Assembly: GCA_905221605.1 (NCBI GenBank)
Contig: CAJNDS010002333.1
Coordinates: 309,501 to 373,500 of the forward strand
Direction of reading: 5' to 3'
Length of the DNA: 64,000 nucleotides
Origin: Symbiodinium natans
Taxonomy: Eukaryota; Sar; Dinophyceae; Suessiales; Symbiodiniaceae
Made by a program: the position numbers and the translations under genes. This document shows positions 50,235-61,309 of this stretch, piece after piece (the first letter of the stretch is position 1; each line of letters opens with the position of its first letter). The notes under the pieces were generated by a model. That model did not search any database. It saw only the letters and a program-made list of their open reading frames with translations, and was not told the origin of the DNA.

Positions 50235-51175
50235 CTGAACCCTATAGCCCTAAACTGCAACCCTTTTCGTGGTTCCAAGCCTTCCAAAGAGAGGCGTCTT
50301 GATTGGTTCTGTGTACTGTGGGCTGAGGCTTGGGGGCTCGGGTTTAGTTTGGGCCTACTGTGAAGAATGCTCTTGTTTACTAAGATAAAGTTTGGGCACG
50401 TCCATCTCGGTGTTCTTTATTGATTGATGTTTAAATATTCGTTCGCGTATACATAAAAATTTGAACAGTTACATATATACTACAAATACGCACACATTTA
50501 TCGGGTGCCTTTGTTAGGGCTGCTAGCCAAATAGCATATAAAGCTATACTTCGTATGATCGGTGTTCTAAGCGTTCCGTAACTTTGCGGACAACGCGGTC
50601 GTCGAGTTTTCTCACTCCAATGTAATACAATACAAAGGCTTAGCACAAGGTCCAAGCAATACCCAGAGAGCGCAGTACCCTATTAATCAAACAATGCACC
50701 TTAAGTAATGATTCGCAACAACGAATCAAGGTAAAGCTATGTTCCGTAAGTTCGAGTATGAATTGCGGCATTCATCCTTTTTGAGGGCGATTGGGCTCTC
50801 TAGGTGAACTATCCTACTATTCGCCTAAGAATCCCAAAAGAATATAAAAACAATAATCCCTATATTACCCCGAAAAAGGAGAATATTTTACATTTTTTCG
50901 GGGTTCTTAAGCAATGAGAAGTATCTTGGTAGCTTGAGGACTGGGGCTTCGGGCTGGGTTCCTGGCAAACGTAAAGTTTCAAGTTTCTTCGCAACCCCCC
51001 ACACCCTCTCAACCTAAGCGAGTGAGTTGGCGAAGAGGTCCCGGCAGTAGTGCCACTTTTTATAGGTTTAAGGGTGTTGAAAGGGCTTAGCGCTTGGTGC
51101 TCAGGAATTTTTGGAACCATAAACCCCAAACCCGAAGCCGCTTAAAACCCCAAACACGAAGAAATCAATGGCAGC
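50235..51175. other. Unique stretch with a family 5 element
   Basis: 50,824-50,918 carries CGCCTAAGAATCCC and CGGGGTTCTTAAGCAA ends (family 5). The rest is AT-richer unique sequence with no supported gene. Confidence 0.45.
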
Positions 51176-51237
51176 ACCCCTAAACCCTAAACCTTAAACC
51201 CCAAACCCGAAACCCTAAACCCTAAACCCTAAACCGT

Positions 51238-51327
51238 CTATTCCTGTTTTGCCTGGCACAAGCCCATGGCAAGGCGCCTGAACTGTACTGGCAAGTCCAA
51301 GTAGTGGAGTGCCAGATCTGGGTGGGG
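51238..51327 (-). CDS. Exon candidate, - strand gene
   Basis: Reads EPHPDLALHYLDLPVQFRRL then AMGLCQ, followed by CAG/GC (possible GC donor) or by a stop at 51,238. No family recognised. Confidence 0.4.
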   Translation of the reverse strand, partial: PHPDLALHYLDLPVQFRRLAMGLCQAKQE

Positions 51328-51543
51328 CTCAAGGTTTAGGGTTTAGGGTTTAGGGTTTAGGGCGTTACTAGGAGATTAGGGTTGTGCCCAGGGTTTAATA
51401 TTTTGTCATTTTTATTTTTCTTTTTTTTTGGGGGGGGGTGGGGGTGGGGTTTAAGGGGTTCGCACCCCAGAGACCCCATGTGGTTGGGCATTGCTCTGAA
51501 CTACAAGCCCTCGTGGTCACCCAGAACCCTAAATTTTGAAGTA

Positions 51544-51548
51544 GAGAC

Positions 51549-51579
<31 letters not shown>

Positions 51580-51592
51580 AGAGAGAGAAAGA
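51544..51592. repeat. GA microsatellite
   Basis: Near-continuous GA dinucleotides, followed by A-rich sequence. Confidence 0.95.
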
Positions 51593-51801
51593 AAACAAAC
51601 AACAACTGCAAAAGTCCTCTCCACAACCGAGCCAAGTCCTGAAGCTTCCCCTGCAATCAAAGCCCTTGCAGGGCCATAGATAGGGGGATATAGGGTACCT
51701 CATTCCCTCATTAAACCCTAAACCCTAAACCCTAAACCCTAAACCCTAAACCCTAAACCCTAAACCCTAAACCCTAAACCCTAAACCCTAAACCCTAAAC
51801 C

Positions 51802-51908
51802 CTACGAACCACCAGTGAATCCAAGGACTCTCTTGGCCACCTTGGCTAGCGCAGCGAGCTCGTCGAAGTGTGCCTTGGCAAGTCGGGGCGGGTTGAGTAC
51901 CACTCCGA
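51802..51908 (-). CDS. Exon candidate, - strand gene
   Basis: Reads LGVVLNPPRLAKAHFDELAA then LAKVAKRVLGFTGG; amphipathic helix composition. TAG at 51,802, or a GT donor after TTCACTG. Flanked by arrays on both sides. Confidence 0.4.
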
Positions 51909-52266
51909 GGGTTTAGGGTTTAGGGTTCAGGGTTTAGGGTTTAGGGTTTAGGGTTGAGGGTTTAGGGTTTAGGGTTTAAGGTTTAGGGTTTAGGGTTTAG
52001 GGTTTAGGGCTTACGGTGTCTAGCTATTCTGGTTATCAAGGCCCCTACTTAAAGGATCGGGGCACGCAGTAAGTAGGGTTATAACTAGGGCAAGTAGAGT
52101 TACAATTACGTAGAAGTCCAGTGAGGGTACTTTATAACCCCACTTGCGAAGTCCCATGATCCTCCAAGTGCTGTTGCCTGTCACATTCCCGGATACAGTA
52201 GGTTTAGGGTTTAGGGTGTAGGGTTTAGGGTTTGGGGTTTGGGGTTTAGGGTTTAGGGTTTAGGGT

Positions 52267-52387
52267 CCCCCGTACAGACCAGGCCGTACATGCGTTGAAG
52301 TCTGGGGTGTTGCATCCCTTGTTAAGAGATTCAAGCTGAGGCGTAGCCGCTGATCCTACAGCATGGAACTTTGATGGCGAGTTGACC
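52267..52387 (-). CDS. Exon candidate, - strand gene
   Basis: Acceptor GCTTCAAG before GG; reads VNSPSKFHAVGSAATPQLES then LNKGCNTPDFNACTAWSV. The only frame open throughout on this strand. No family recognised. Confidence 0.35.
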
Positions 52388-52429
52388 CTTGAAGCAGGCG
52401 GGAAAGCGGAAAGCGCAGATGTACACATC

Positions 52430-54145
52430 CCTAAACCCTAAGACCCCCTACAACGGCTCCAAACGGATCCAGCGGTACATTCCGAGGCGAACCTCCCTTG
52501 AGTGAATCCCTTCCCCATAATTATATGAAACCCCTATATAAATTTCTGATATTAACTAAGGAGAGTATTAAATATTCGGGGGTGGGGGGGTTTAATATCA
52601 GGGGAGGGGATTACACGATCCCATCTTGGGACTCCAATTAAAATACGGAGCCTCATATTCAAACTCCCGATAAATGAATTTGCATATATATATATATATA
52701 TATATGCATGTACACATTTTACGTACATACATTTTGGATTACATTGTGTTGTAGTATATCTATGCCCTTTCTAAACTAAATTATCAAAGTGTCTTTTCAT
52801 CGTGCAACCCAGTTTGAGGGTTCAGGGAATTGCTTTATCCTTCTCAGCAAACTGGTCAGGATAAGAACACTCACGACAATGCCAAGTACAGATTGTACCT
52901 GCTGTCCGTCAGCGCACACATCAGTTCCGAGATTTGCTAAACTGGGAGCTCGGAGGCCGTGTGAGCTTGTTGGTCGCACTTCATGCCCTTCATCAGCTTC
53001 TTATGCCATGATCTGCACGACCCACCTTCTTAACGCCACGCATGCCTTGTGGCCCAAGTTGCAACTTCGAATCGTTCAACTGCCATGGCAATGAATGGAG
53101 TTGTGCTGCAGCCCTGGGTTAATGACCAGTTTTGTGCACAGCAACCCAGCACAGACCGGCTCTGTTAACACGCCTCACAGCTACGAACTGCAATTCTCAT
53201 CCGGAGCTGTGCACCCTGTTCCCCTCGAACCGCGCAACGTGGAACAGCTGGGCCTGCACTGCCTTTCTATCAACCAACTGCTAGTGCCACGACCTCTATA
53301 GACCTTGGACCCAAGCAATCCCCCTCTTTTGTTCTGCGAGCGCTGGCATTCCTGCAATATGGGATCTAACATGATCTGACCCAAGCTGCTTCCGATCTCC
53401 AAGCCGTTTGTGTTGATGCTCGTCTTTTGGATGATGACTCGCAGGTTCGCATGACCCTTGTAAAATGTTGTGATGCGACTGAGACGTCTCGTGAACGTAA
53501 CGACCACTTCACTGTCGAAAGACCGGCCTGTCCCAGATTTGCTGATCAAACTCCCGTTTCCTCGGGCTGAGCAGACTGAGGTCCACAGCAACTGTTCGTG
53601 TTGCAATCATGTCCCACTTGAGAAAGGTAGATCGGTAATTCGATGACTGTGCAAGAAACTCGCAGTGCCCTTCCACCTCAGCCTGACCCATTCAAGCGCC
53701 TTTCAGTGCTGCCAGCATTTAGAGTAGTTTATATATATATAATTTCATATAAGTAGGAAATATACAATAGTATTATGTCATGGCAAAATACAACTGTGCA
53801 AGAGCATCTCCAGGTTAGTTCTTGGAAGGTTCAAAACGAGCCAACTGCCTGAATATCATCTTCCGCACACATGGCCTTGAATCTCAGCGCGCTCCTGCCG
53901 AAGAATGTGCATGCTGCAAGAAACTTTTCGATTTTCCTCGCGCGTATCAATCTGCAGCAACTTGTAAGTTTGTCCCAGGCTCTTGAAGACTGCTCTTGGA
54001 TGAGTTTTTGGCGGACGCACATGATATCCTCTTGCCTTCTTGACGCCGCCAGGCTTCGCCCGCATCGCCCAAAACCATTCCAATTAATTACACAGGCCCC
54101 CTACATCGCCCCCCTTGAAGCATGAACACCACGCAGGGTACGGGG
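52430..54145. other. 1.7-kb array-free block, unassigned
   Basis: The longest stretch without telomeric repeats between 42 and 64 kb. Has a TA microsatellite (52,683-52,706), AT-rich edges and overlapping open frames on both strands (- 53,181-53,606, 141 codons; + 52,789-53,094). None shows a known motif. Possibly a larger insertion or an old gene copy. Confidence 0.35.
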
Positions 54146-54208
54146 GTTTAGGGTTTAGGGTTAGGGTTTGGGGTTTAGGGTTTGGGGTTTAGGGTTTAGG
54201 GTTTAGGG

Positions 54209-54316
54209 CAACTTGGATCTCTGGGACGTTGGAGGTCGCACTGCCGGGGTCAAGTGCCTGTCGGACTCGGAGCCAAACGTCGCGGCTCGGCGGCCGTCGT
54301 CTCTTCTGCTCGTTTG
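54209..54316 (-). CDS. Exon candidate, - strand gene
   Basis: After CCTGAAAG; reads EQKRRRPPSRDVWLRVRQAL, then DPGSATSNVPEIQ. A + frame is also open, so strand is uncertain. Confidence 0.3.
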
Positions 54317-54476
54317 CTTTCAGGTTGAGGGGGTTCAGGGTTTAGGGTTTAGGGTTTGGGGTTTGGGGTTTAGGGTTTTGGTTTAGGGCAGCTTGCATAA
54401 GGGTGCAAGGATGCAAGGGTGTAATTGTAGGAGCGGAAGCCCAAAGAACATTGAATTCAAACTCGAAACCCCGACC

Positions 54477-54641
54477 TTACAGTGGGTTTGGAATTAGGGT
54501 GCGCATAAGGGGCGGGACCGATAGTTCCCCCATCTCAAACTTGCAAAGCTGCGAGGCAAAGGAGGCTTTTCCGGGCCGCAGAAATCGGCTGGGGGTTAAA
54601 CACATGGTGCAGTCGCATGGCACTGTCTCGTGTGCGTCTTC
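54477..54641 (-). CDS. Exon candidate with stop, 55 codons
   Basis: After GTCTGGAAG or starting within it; reads EDAHETVPCDCTMCLTPSRF, then ASFASQLCKFEMGELSVPPL, and TAA at 54,477. Five Cys residues. No family recognised. Confidence 0.3.
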   Translation of the reverse strand, partial: EDAHETVPCDCTMCLTPSRFLRPGKASFASQLCKFEMGELSVPPLMRTLIPNPL

Positions 54642-54792
54642 CAGACATCAGAACCTCTTAAACTCTAAACCCTAAACCCTCAACCCTAAACCCCAAACCC
54701 TAAACCCTAAGCCCTAAACCCCAAACCCTATAAACCCTAAACCCTATAAACCCTAAACCCCAAACCCCAAACCCCAAAACCCCAACCCAAGG

Positions 54793-54868
54793 CCTGGCCA
54801 TGTCTAGGAGGTTCGTCTGTTGCTGCTCCCACACTTGGGTTGCTGTTAGGAGTTGAAACCCACCTGCC
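54793..54868 (-). CDS. Exon candidate, - strand gene
   Basis: Acceptor CATGGCAG before G; reads GGFQLLTATQVWEQQQTNLL. No family recognised. Confidence 0.3.
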
Positions 54869-55369
54869 ATGACGGGATTCAGGGTTCAGGGTTCAGGGTT
54901 TAGGGTTTAGGGTTTAGGGTAGGGATTAGGGTTTAGGGTTTAGGACACCAAGGAAATTTGATTTCTATAAAGTACATGACACCTTTCTGATTCTGGAAGC
55001 TAGTTTGTCAACTGTGTAGGCCCATTGGATATTTGATGTTTTCCCTCGTGCTTTTTAAGAGGATCGTCATCCACAATATTTATGCAGAGGGTTTAAAGCG
55101 TTCGCCTAGTTACTAACCTTACTAACCCTACTTACTAGCAATCCAGGAACAGCTTTGTTCCTCCACTGCTCAGGAGCAGATCACCTGCCCGGAATCTTCC
55201 AAAGCGTCTCGCTTGCAGGAAGACGTTTGGATAGAGTTTGGGGTGAGGGCGCACGCTAAACCGTAAACCCTAAACCCCAAACCCTAAACCCTAAACGGCT
55301 TGGAACTGGCTGTAATACTGGTCATTGCCTGTCAGCGGCCAGCAGCAGCCTTGGTTTGGGAAAGTTACT

Positions 55370-55484
55370 TTGGGAAACTAACAGTCCTGAATAGGGATTT
55401 CAAATCATAAACCCTAAACCCTAAACCCTAAAGCCTAAACCCTAAACCTATTAAGGACGGCTAGTATAAGGGGGAACATCCCAA
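55370..55484. mobile_element. Family 1 element interrupted by a telomeric array
   Basis: Left TGGGAAACTAACAGTCCTGA with TAGGGAT; right TATTAAGGACGGCTAGTATA and GGGGGAACATCCCAA. Five CCCTAAA-type units (about 55,400-55,450) lie between the two halves. Confidence 0.75.
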
Positions 55485-55491
55485 AAGTTAC

Positions 55492-55563
55492 CTGTCATTT
55501 TGACACAAAGGATAGCGATGTGCAGATGATCATCGGGTACGAGGTCGGAGGGCAGCCAGGGAA
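55492..55563 (-). CDS. Exon candidate, - strand, ending at a family 1 element
   Basis: Reads LPWLPSDLVPDDHLHIAILC then VKMT, ending ATGACAG before GTAAC; the family 1 element begins 5 bases further on. Good donor match. Confidence 0.4.
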
Positions 55564-55697
55564 GGGTTTAGGGTTTTGAGGGTTGGGTTTAGGGTTTAGG
55601 GTTTAGGGCTTAGGGCTTAGGGCTTAGGGCTTAGGGTTTGGGGTTTAGGGTTTAGGGTTTAGGGTTTAGGGTTTAGGGAAAGGGGGGTTGTTAGCAC

Positions 55698-55744
55698 CTG
55701 CACCGCGTTCTCATGTAGCCGCAGAAGGAGACTCTCCGTGTTTC
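55698..55744 (-). CDS. Exon candidate, - strand gene
   Basis: Reads NTESLLLRLHENAVQ with a GT donor after GTGCAG. Short. Confidence 0.25.
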
Positions 55745-55838
55745 TTTTTTTGGTGTCCGTCTTGACAAAAACGGTATGCAAAACCCATTCTGTGATCACA
55801 AGTGTCATGGAGAACCCGCAACTTCTCCTTTGTGAGAG

Positions 55839-55974
55839 GTCGCGTGTGGCCTGCGCTTTTTGTCCGCGAACAGCACCAACACGACGAGCAACGAGACGAA
55901 CGCGACCACCTCGACGAGCACCTCGACCACCACCTCGACCAGCACTACCACGACGACCACCACGACGGCCGACA
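55839..55974 (+). CDS. Thr/Ser-rich (mucin-like) exon 1
   Basis: Acceptor GTGAGAG before G; reads VACGLRFLSANSTNTTSNET followed by a long Thr/Ser run. N-x-S/T sites (NST, NTT, NET, NAT) suggest a heavily glycosylated secreted or surface linker. Ending at GACA before GCAACTAG (GC donor) joins in phase to 56,323. Antisense reads poly-Val and another + frame is Asp/His-rich; the Thr/Ser frame is preferred because it continues in phase. Confidence 0.4.
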
Positions 55975-56322
55975 GCAACTAGGACCTATATGTTAGGGTT
56001 TAGGGTTTAGGGTTTAGGTTCAAGGCAGTTTTTGTTTTTTTCCCCTGAGGCCCCCGAAGCTTCCCTAAGGTTCCCGAGGTACCTCATTTCCATGAACCCC
56101 CCCTCTTCGTTAAGGGCCCCATGGCATACAGTAGGTTCCCGTATTCCCTTTCTTCTTAGGGGTTTAGGCTCCCGTTACACAATTTCCCGTTTAAACCGAG
56201 AAGGCCACCCTTTTTATTCCCCTAAACCCTACACCCTAAACCCTTTCTATTCCCCTAAACCCTACACCCTAAACCCTAAACCCTAATCCCTTTCTATTCC
56301 CATGGGTTGCCCTTGGGTCTAG

Positions 56323-56441
56323 GCAACGCCACGACGACGACGACGTCGACGGCTATGGACTCGAACTCCACGAACGACACAACGACAGTGGACCCCAATG
56401 CCACTACCACAACCACTGGCGGAGGTGGGAGCCCCCCCTAA
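56323..56441 (+). CDS. Thr/Ser-rich (mucin-like) exon 2
   Basis: Acceptor GGTCTAG before GCAAC; reads NATTTTTSTAMDSNSTNDTT then a second Thr run and GGGGSPP. More N-glycosylation sites. The TAA at 56,439 is formed by the CCCTAAA array; a GT donor (GGAG/GTGGG) just upstream may be used instead. Confidence 0.4.
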
Positions 56442-56751
56442 ACCCTGAGGCCCTAAACCCTAAGGCCCTAAGCCCTAAACCCCAAACCCTAAACCCTAAA
56501 CCCCAAACCCTATACCCCCAAACCCTAAACCCTATAACCCCTCCCTTCTGCCCCCCCCCCCCCCCCCGGTTCCTTCGATCGCGGAGGTGGAGCCGCCGTC
56601 AGCGGGGCACGCACCGAGTCAGTCCTGGTCATTTTCAGCACCACGATCTTGGTGGCTTTGGCGCAATAAGGCGTCAAATCACCACGGAATCTGACAAAGG
56701 CTTGTTGCCTTGTACAGTAGTATAGGGGCCTGTGGAAACAAAATTGGTAAC

Positions 56752-56895
56752 CTGTGGGGGTAGTAGTGCACATTTTCTGATTCTCCAGGCCTTCTGGCGT
56801 GTTGACGAACAAGAAGTACAGGCCCCTGTAGTAGCTCGACGATTCAGTGCCCAGCACGCGGTACGAGATCTTTCCGGGCTCTTCAGTCCCATGAG
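56752..56895 (-). CDS. Exon candidate, strand ambiguous
   Basis: The - strand reads KISYRVLGTESSSYYRGLYF then LFVNTPEGLENQKMCTTTPT with a CACAG/GTTACC donor. The + strand over the same bases reads AFWRVDEQEVQAPVVARRFS after TCTCCAG. Both look coding; one must be chance. Confidence 0.3.
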
Positions 56896-57063
56896 TAGAA
56901 AGAGCAGTCTAATCAGCTACCTCGGGGTTGGGTTTAGGGTTTAGGGTTTAGGGTTTAGGGTTTAGGGTTTAGGGTTTAGGGTTTAGGGTTTAGGGTTTAG
57001 GGTTTAGGGTTTAAGGTTTACTGTAGGGTTTAGGGTTCAGGGTTCAGGGTTCAGGGTATAGGG

Positions 57064-57163
57064 TTGGGATGTTGCCCCTTATACTAGCAGCTTCTTCATA
57101 GGGATTGTCATAGGGGTACTATAATCCTAGTAAGGACTGTTAGCATAAGAGGGAACATTCCAA
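57064..57163. mobile_element. Family 1 element inserted in telomere-type repeat
   Basis: TTGGGATGTTGCCCCTTATA at the left, GAGGGAACATTCCAA at the right. Flanks GGTATAGGGT and GGTGTAGGGT (9 of 10 identical) look like a target-site duplication made of degenerate telomeric sequence. Confidence 0.75.
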
Positions 57164-57657
57164 GGTGTAGGGTTTAGGGTGTCGTTTTGTTTACAGTGCC
57201 ATTGGGCATGATCTACAGGTAGCTATGGCTCCTATGATATTCACTTTCCTATGCGGGGGCACACTTCGCTCGCCTAAACGACAGTATGTGGTATCAGCCT
57301 GCGCCCAACACAGCTGGCCCTGCACTTCAAAGAACACCCTCCTTTTTTTGTTTTTTGTTGGGGGGGGGGGGGGGGTTGCCCCTAATTTGACTATGAGTAG
57401 ACTGTAGTCACGAAATTCCTGGACCCTAAATCCCCCAAACACGAGGAAACTCCACTACAAAGTGAGGGTTGAGGCAAAGAGTGCGCGAATCGAGGTACCC
57501 CAGCACTCTGCGTCTACCAGTTGTGCAGAATTGCGGGTGCGGGCTTCGGGATGTTTAGGGGTTTGGGGTACCCTAAACCCTAAACCCTAAACCCTAAACC
57601 CTAAACCCTAAACCCTAAACCCTAAACCCTAAACCCTAAACCCCCTTCTCCTTTTCA

Positions 57658-57825
57658 GGCTTTTGTCTTGAGCGCCCCTTGGCCTTGAAGAGCCTTGGAA
57701 TGCGGCGGGGAGCATGCCGAGAAGAACACCCCCCTCCTGGCATGACTTTCCTGCTGTGCAAGCTATGCAATACTTTCTGCCACCATGCCTTGTGCCCAGA
57801 AAAGACCGGCTTCGTGTCACCTAGG
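57658..57825 (+). CDS. Exon candidate, Cys/His-rich
   Basis: After the T/C-rich acceptor CTCCTTTTCAG; 56 codons: LERPLALKSLGMRRGACREE then MTFLLCKLCNTFCHHALCPE. The C-x2-C-x4-C-H-H-x2-C pattern suggests a zinc-binding or disulfide-rich segment. Ends CACCTAG before GTTTGGG. No family named with confidence. Confidence 0.45.
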
Positions 57826-57949
57826 TTTGGGAGGAGGCATCAGGGTTTCGGCCTTGGGTTTTCGGAAGCCACCCGCTGCGGCACAAGCAACCAGGTACTA
57901 CTTGAGGCTCGTTTAAGTTGCCGATATCTATCCCTTGTGTAACACCTGG

Positions 57950-58304
57950 GTAGCGTGTTGTGTTGGTATAAACTGTGGTCCCTCTTTGGGCACCCAACCA
58001 TATGGCTCCGTGCTATGGTCGGTACCCAAGGAGTCCTAACTTCGGGAATCTAGCAAAGGCTTCCCCCCTTGTACCAAGTAAAGACGCAGCATGAAGACTA
58101 TGATCACCTATGGTCTCCGAGTCGAAGATGTATAGCCGGATAGTTGGGGCCTATCGAGCTAGATGGGGCAATGTTGGAAATTCGATTCAGTTTAGCGAGG
58201 CTTCTGTGACAGTACCCTGATTGAACAATCCCCCAACCCCGGCCTGCCCCCCCCCCCCCCCCCCCCCGACTGGGCCCCCCCTGCCCATGCCCTCTTTCGC
58301 AACC
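57950..58304. other. Unique stretch with an 18-base poly-C tract
   Basis: Poly-C at about 58,247-58,266; no feature recognised otherwise. Confidence 0.4.
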
Positions 58305-58426
58305 GATGGCCATATCTCAAAGCCTCTGAGCGGACTATCCGAACTCTTCCATTTCGTTGACGTCCACCCATCGCCATGATGCGCCGATGCCTTCTCGCAG
58401 CAGTCCTTGTGCACCACACACAAGGC
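58304..58426 (-). CDS. Exon candidate, 41 codons
   Basis: Acceptor AATGACAG before GC; reads ALCVVHKDCCEKASAHHGDG then TSTKWKSSDSPLRGFEIW, ending before GTTGCG. No family recognised. Confidence 0.4.
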
Positions 58427-59088
58427 CTGTCATTCCCGTGAAGTGGGTTGCAGCTATTCATCCGCCACTTATTGTCCCAGCCAATTGTAGACGACAGTCT
58501 AGTTAGCATTGTGGATCAAGAAAAGGGTTTAGGGTTTAGGGTTTAGGGCTTAGGGTTTAGGGTTTAGGGTTTAGGGTTTAGGGTTTAGGGTTTAGGGTTT
58601 AGGGTTTAGGGTTTAGTACACAGGGACAATACTGGTAATCGTTAAGGCTCCTGCGATATGTGGCTTCCCAGCTAGGGGTTGCTGCAGCCCCCCCGAACAG
58701 ATCCGGACTCCAAAGACCAGGAAAGCCGAGTCCTAAACCTTAAGCCCTAGACCCCAAACCCCAAGAACCTAGACCCAAACCCTAAACCCTAAACCCCAAA
58801 CCCTAAATCCTAAACCCTAAACCCTAAACCCTAAAGCCCAAACCCTACGTCTTATAAGTACCCATGAACCTCCCGAGGTGCTCTTCTTCGGGCCGACTGG
58901 TTTGGAGAGTTTTAATGATAGGTCCGGAGCTTGTAACTCAGTTTGGGGTTTAGGGTTTGGGGTTTAGGGTTTGGGGTTTAGGGTTTGGGGTTTAGGGTCT
59001 AGGAGCCTTAGTGTTTTGCCAGGATTGTCTCCGTGTAGGCCCTAGACAACCACACTGTCTGTGCGTAAACCTCATACGCCCTGTAATT

Positions 59089-59284
59089 TGGGATGTTTCC
59101 CCTTACACTAACAGTCCTTACTCGGGATTAAACATAATGGGGGTTACTATCCCTATTGAGGACTGTTAGTAGAAGGGGGAACATGTTCCCCCTGATACTA
59201 ACAGTCCTTACTCGGGACTAAAAATAATAGGGGGTACTATCATCCCTATTAAGGCTCTTGGGGTAGAAGGGGGAACATCCCAAC
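59089..59284. mobile_element. Tandem pair of family 1 elements with 8-bp target-site duplication
   Basis: Outer ends TGGGATGTTTCCCCTTACAC and GGGGGAACATCCCAAC; at the centre GGGGGAACATGTTCCCCC joins the two copies. CTGTAATT occurs on both sides (59,081-59,088 and 59,285-59,292). Read on the - strand, the duplication is AATTACAG, giving ACAG/GT at the donor side and ACAG/GG at the acceptor side. Confidence 0.85.
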
Positions 59285-59388
59285 CTGTAATTCTTTCAAC
59301 TTTGGCAATCCCGGACATCGCGGCCGATTCCAGGCGAGTTGCTGTGTGAGCGCCTTGGGGCCTGCGCTGCGCGTGAAGAGGACTGCGG
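59285..59388 (-). CDS. Exon candidate ending at the target-site duplication of a family 1 pair
   Basis: Reads AVLFTRSAGPKALTQQLAWN then PRCPGLPKLKELQ up to GAATTACAG before GTTGGGATG. A second frame beginning at an internal ATG (MSGIAKVERIT) is also open and would stay open across the inferred intron, so the frame is uncertain. Confidence 0.35.
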
Positions 59389-59797
59389 TTTAGGGTTTAG
59401 GGTTCAGGGTTTAGGGTTTAGGGTTTAGGGTTTAGGGTTTAGGGTTCAGGGTTTAGGGTTTAGGGTTTAGGGTTGAGGGCCGACCAGTTGGGGTTCGGGT
59501 TTTGTGTTTGGGTCTGGGGATGCCTCGCTGGTGCTAAGGTTCCTGCTCCAATCGCATGATTACACACCCCTTCCATCCTGCTTTGCCTCTTTTCGGTTTC
59601 ATGCCTTAAACCCGAAACCTTGGGCAAAAAAACATCAGAAGGTCCCAAAAAGGACTTTAAACGGTGATGGAAGGCCTGCGTGCGCATGTGGCAGAGTCAC
59701 GTCCACTTGCAACAAAAGCCTCATACCTAAACCCCAAACCCTATACCCTAAACCTAAACCCTACACCTTGAGGTAAGATCAGCCCACCACCTTGCAG

Positions 59798-59881
59798 TTT
59801 GGGGTTCTCACGTTTTGTGCAACCAACGCCGCCTCAGTGCTTATGGGCATGTCTCAAAGTAGCGGGTACCGCTACTTGGAG
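59798..59881 (+). CDS. Exon candidate
   Basis: Acceptor CACCTTGCAG, phase 0, donor GAG/GTTAAC; reads FGVLTFCATNAASVLMGMSQ then SSGYRYLE. No family recognised. Confidence 0.4.
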
Positions 59882-60858
59882 GTTAACCCTAAACCCGAAA
59901 CCCTGAAAAGTAGGGTAACTATGGTCATTCCTCATTATCGGGAACCCTCCCCCCCAATTATCTTGCGGAGCCTAGAGAAGCCTCAACATGGTCAGGGAGG
60001 CGTTTCCTGGTTTCGCGTCTGTCAGAAGTCAGCTATGAGGTTGAGGGTTTAGAGTTTAGGGGCTTGGGGTTTAGGGTTTAGGGCTGTTTAGGGTTTTGGG
60101 CTTGGGGTTTAGGGTCTAGGGTTTAGGGCTTGGGGTTTAGGGTTTAGGGCTGTTTAGGGTTTAGGGCTTGGGGTTTAGGGTTCAGGGCCCAGATAGCCAG
60201 CCTGGCAAGTCTAGGGTTCACAGCCCTTGAAACATTCAACCCCAAATCCCAGACCTTAAATTTAGGGTTTAGGGTTTAGGGTTTAGGGATTTAGATTGTT
60301 ATAGTTTAGGGTTGGAAGTCACGGTTTATAGGGTTATAGGCAGAGCCCCTTAAAACCAAAACAAAAGGAGCCTCGCAAGGGGCCGTGTCGAGTTGATTCT
60401 CTCGCTGCTTCGAAACTAGACCCCAGACGCGAGACTTAAACCCTAAACCCTAACCCCTAAACCCTAACCCCTAAACCGCTGGGTTTACGGTTTATGGGTT
60501 GAGGGTTTGTGTTTTTTAGCCTGGGGCTCGTCATCCCGTTGTCTTTCGGGTTGAAAGGAGTTCCGGTGGTATCTTTTCAGGTTCCCCCCTCCATGAACTT
60601 TTAGAAGTCGCCCTTGTTGGTTTAGGGTTTGGGGTTCAGGGTGCCCCAGCGCCCCTGTTGGTTCTTAGGCAGGCTTCCGAAACGAGACGTTATGCAATAC
60701 GAAGGAAGAAAACGTGAGGCAGGAGCCGCTTAGTCGTTGGAGGTTCGTAGTAGTAACAGGGTTTAGGGTTCAGGGTTTAGGGTTTAGGGGGCTAGGGTTC
60801 AGGGGAATGTAAGGTTTATAGGGCCTGTTCCGGGCTAGTTGTTTTTCACTTCGGTCAG

Positions 60859-60983
60859 TTTTTGGGGTACACAGAACCCTATCTAGCTGAGACTGGGGCC
60901 CACGGCGTGTGGAGCAAAGCGACGCCAGGAAAATTCCATCCTGCTCCACACTCGACTTACCAAGGCTTCGACGTTTGGCTTAG
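60859..60983 (+). CDS. Exon candidate, 41 codons
   Basis: Acceptor CTTCGGTCAG, donor TTAG/GTACC; reads LGYTEPYLAETGAHGVWSKA, then HPAPHSTYQGFDVW. One of the most protein-like segments in the region (aromatic, Gly, Pro, His). Family not recognised; an extracellular enzyme is possible. Confidence 0.45.
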
Positions 60984-61309
60984 GTACCTTAAACCCGAAA
61001 CCCGAAACCCGAAACCCGAAACCCTAAACCCTAAACCCTAAACCCTATAAACCTTAAACTGCCCCTTTCTTGGTGGACTTTTGCCTTCATGGCTGCATTC
61101 TTTTAGCCTTACTTGGCCTTATTTGCTTGAACGAAGTCCAGCAACGACAGTACCTTAAGCGCAAGTTCACCCCCTGATTTGCCGGGAGTCTTGCTTATAC
61201 TCTATGTCGGGTTTAGGGTTCCTAGCCTTAAGCCCTAAACCCTAAGCCCTACACCCTAGACCCTAAACTTGGCCCTAAACCCTAAACCCTACACCCAAAA
61301 CCCTAAACC

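Noticed and set aside
53181-53606. 141-codon - strand frame
   Set aside because: No recognisable motif; overlapping + frames of similar quality; left as unassigned sequence.
55802-55996. Asp/His-rich protein, or poly-Val protein on the other strand
   Set aside because: Alternative frames of the Thr/Ser-rich repeat; only the Thr/Ser frame continues in phase into the next exon.
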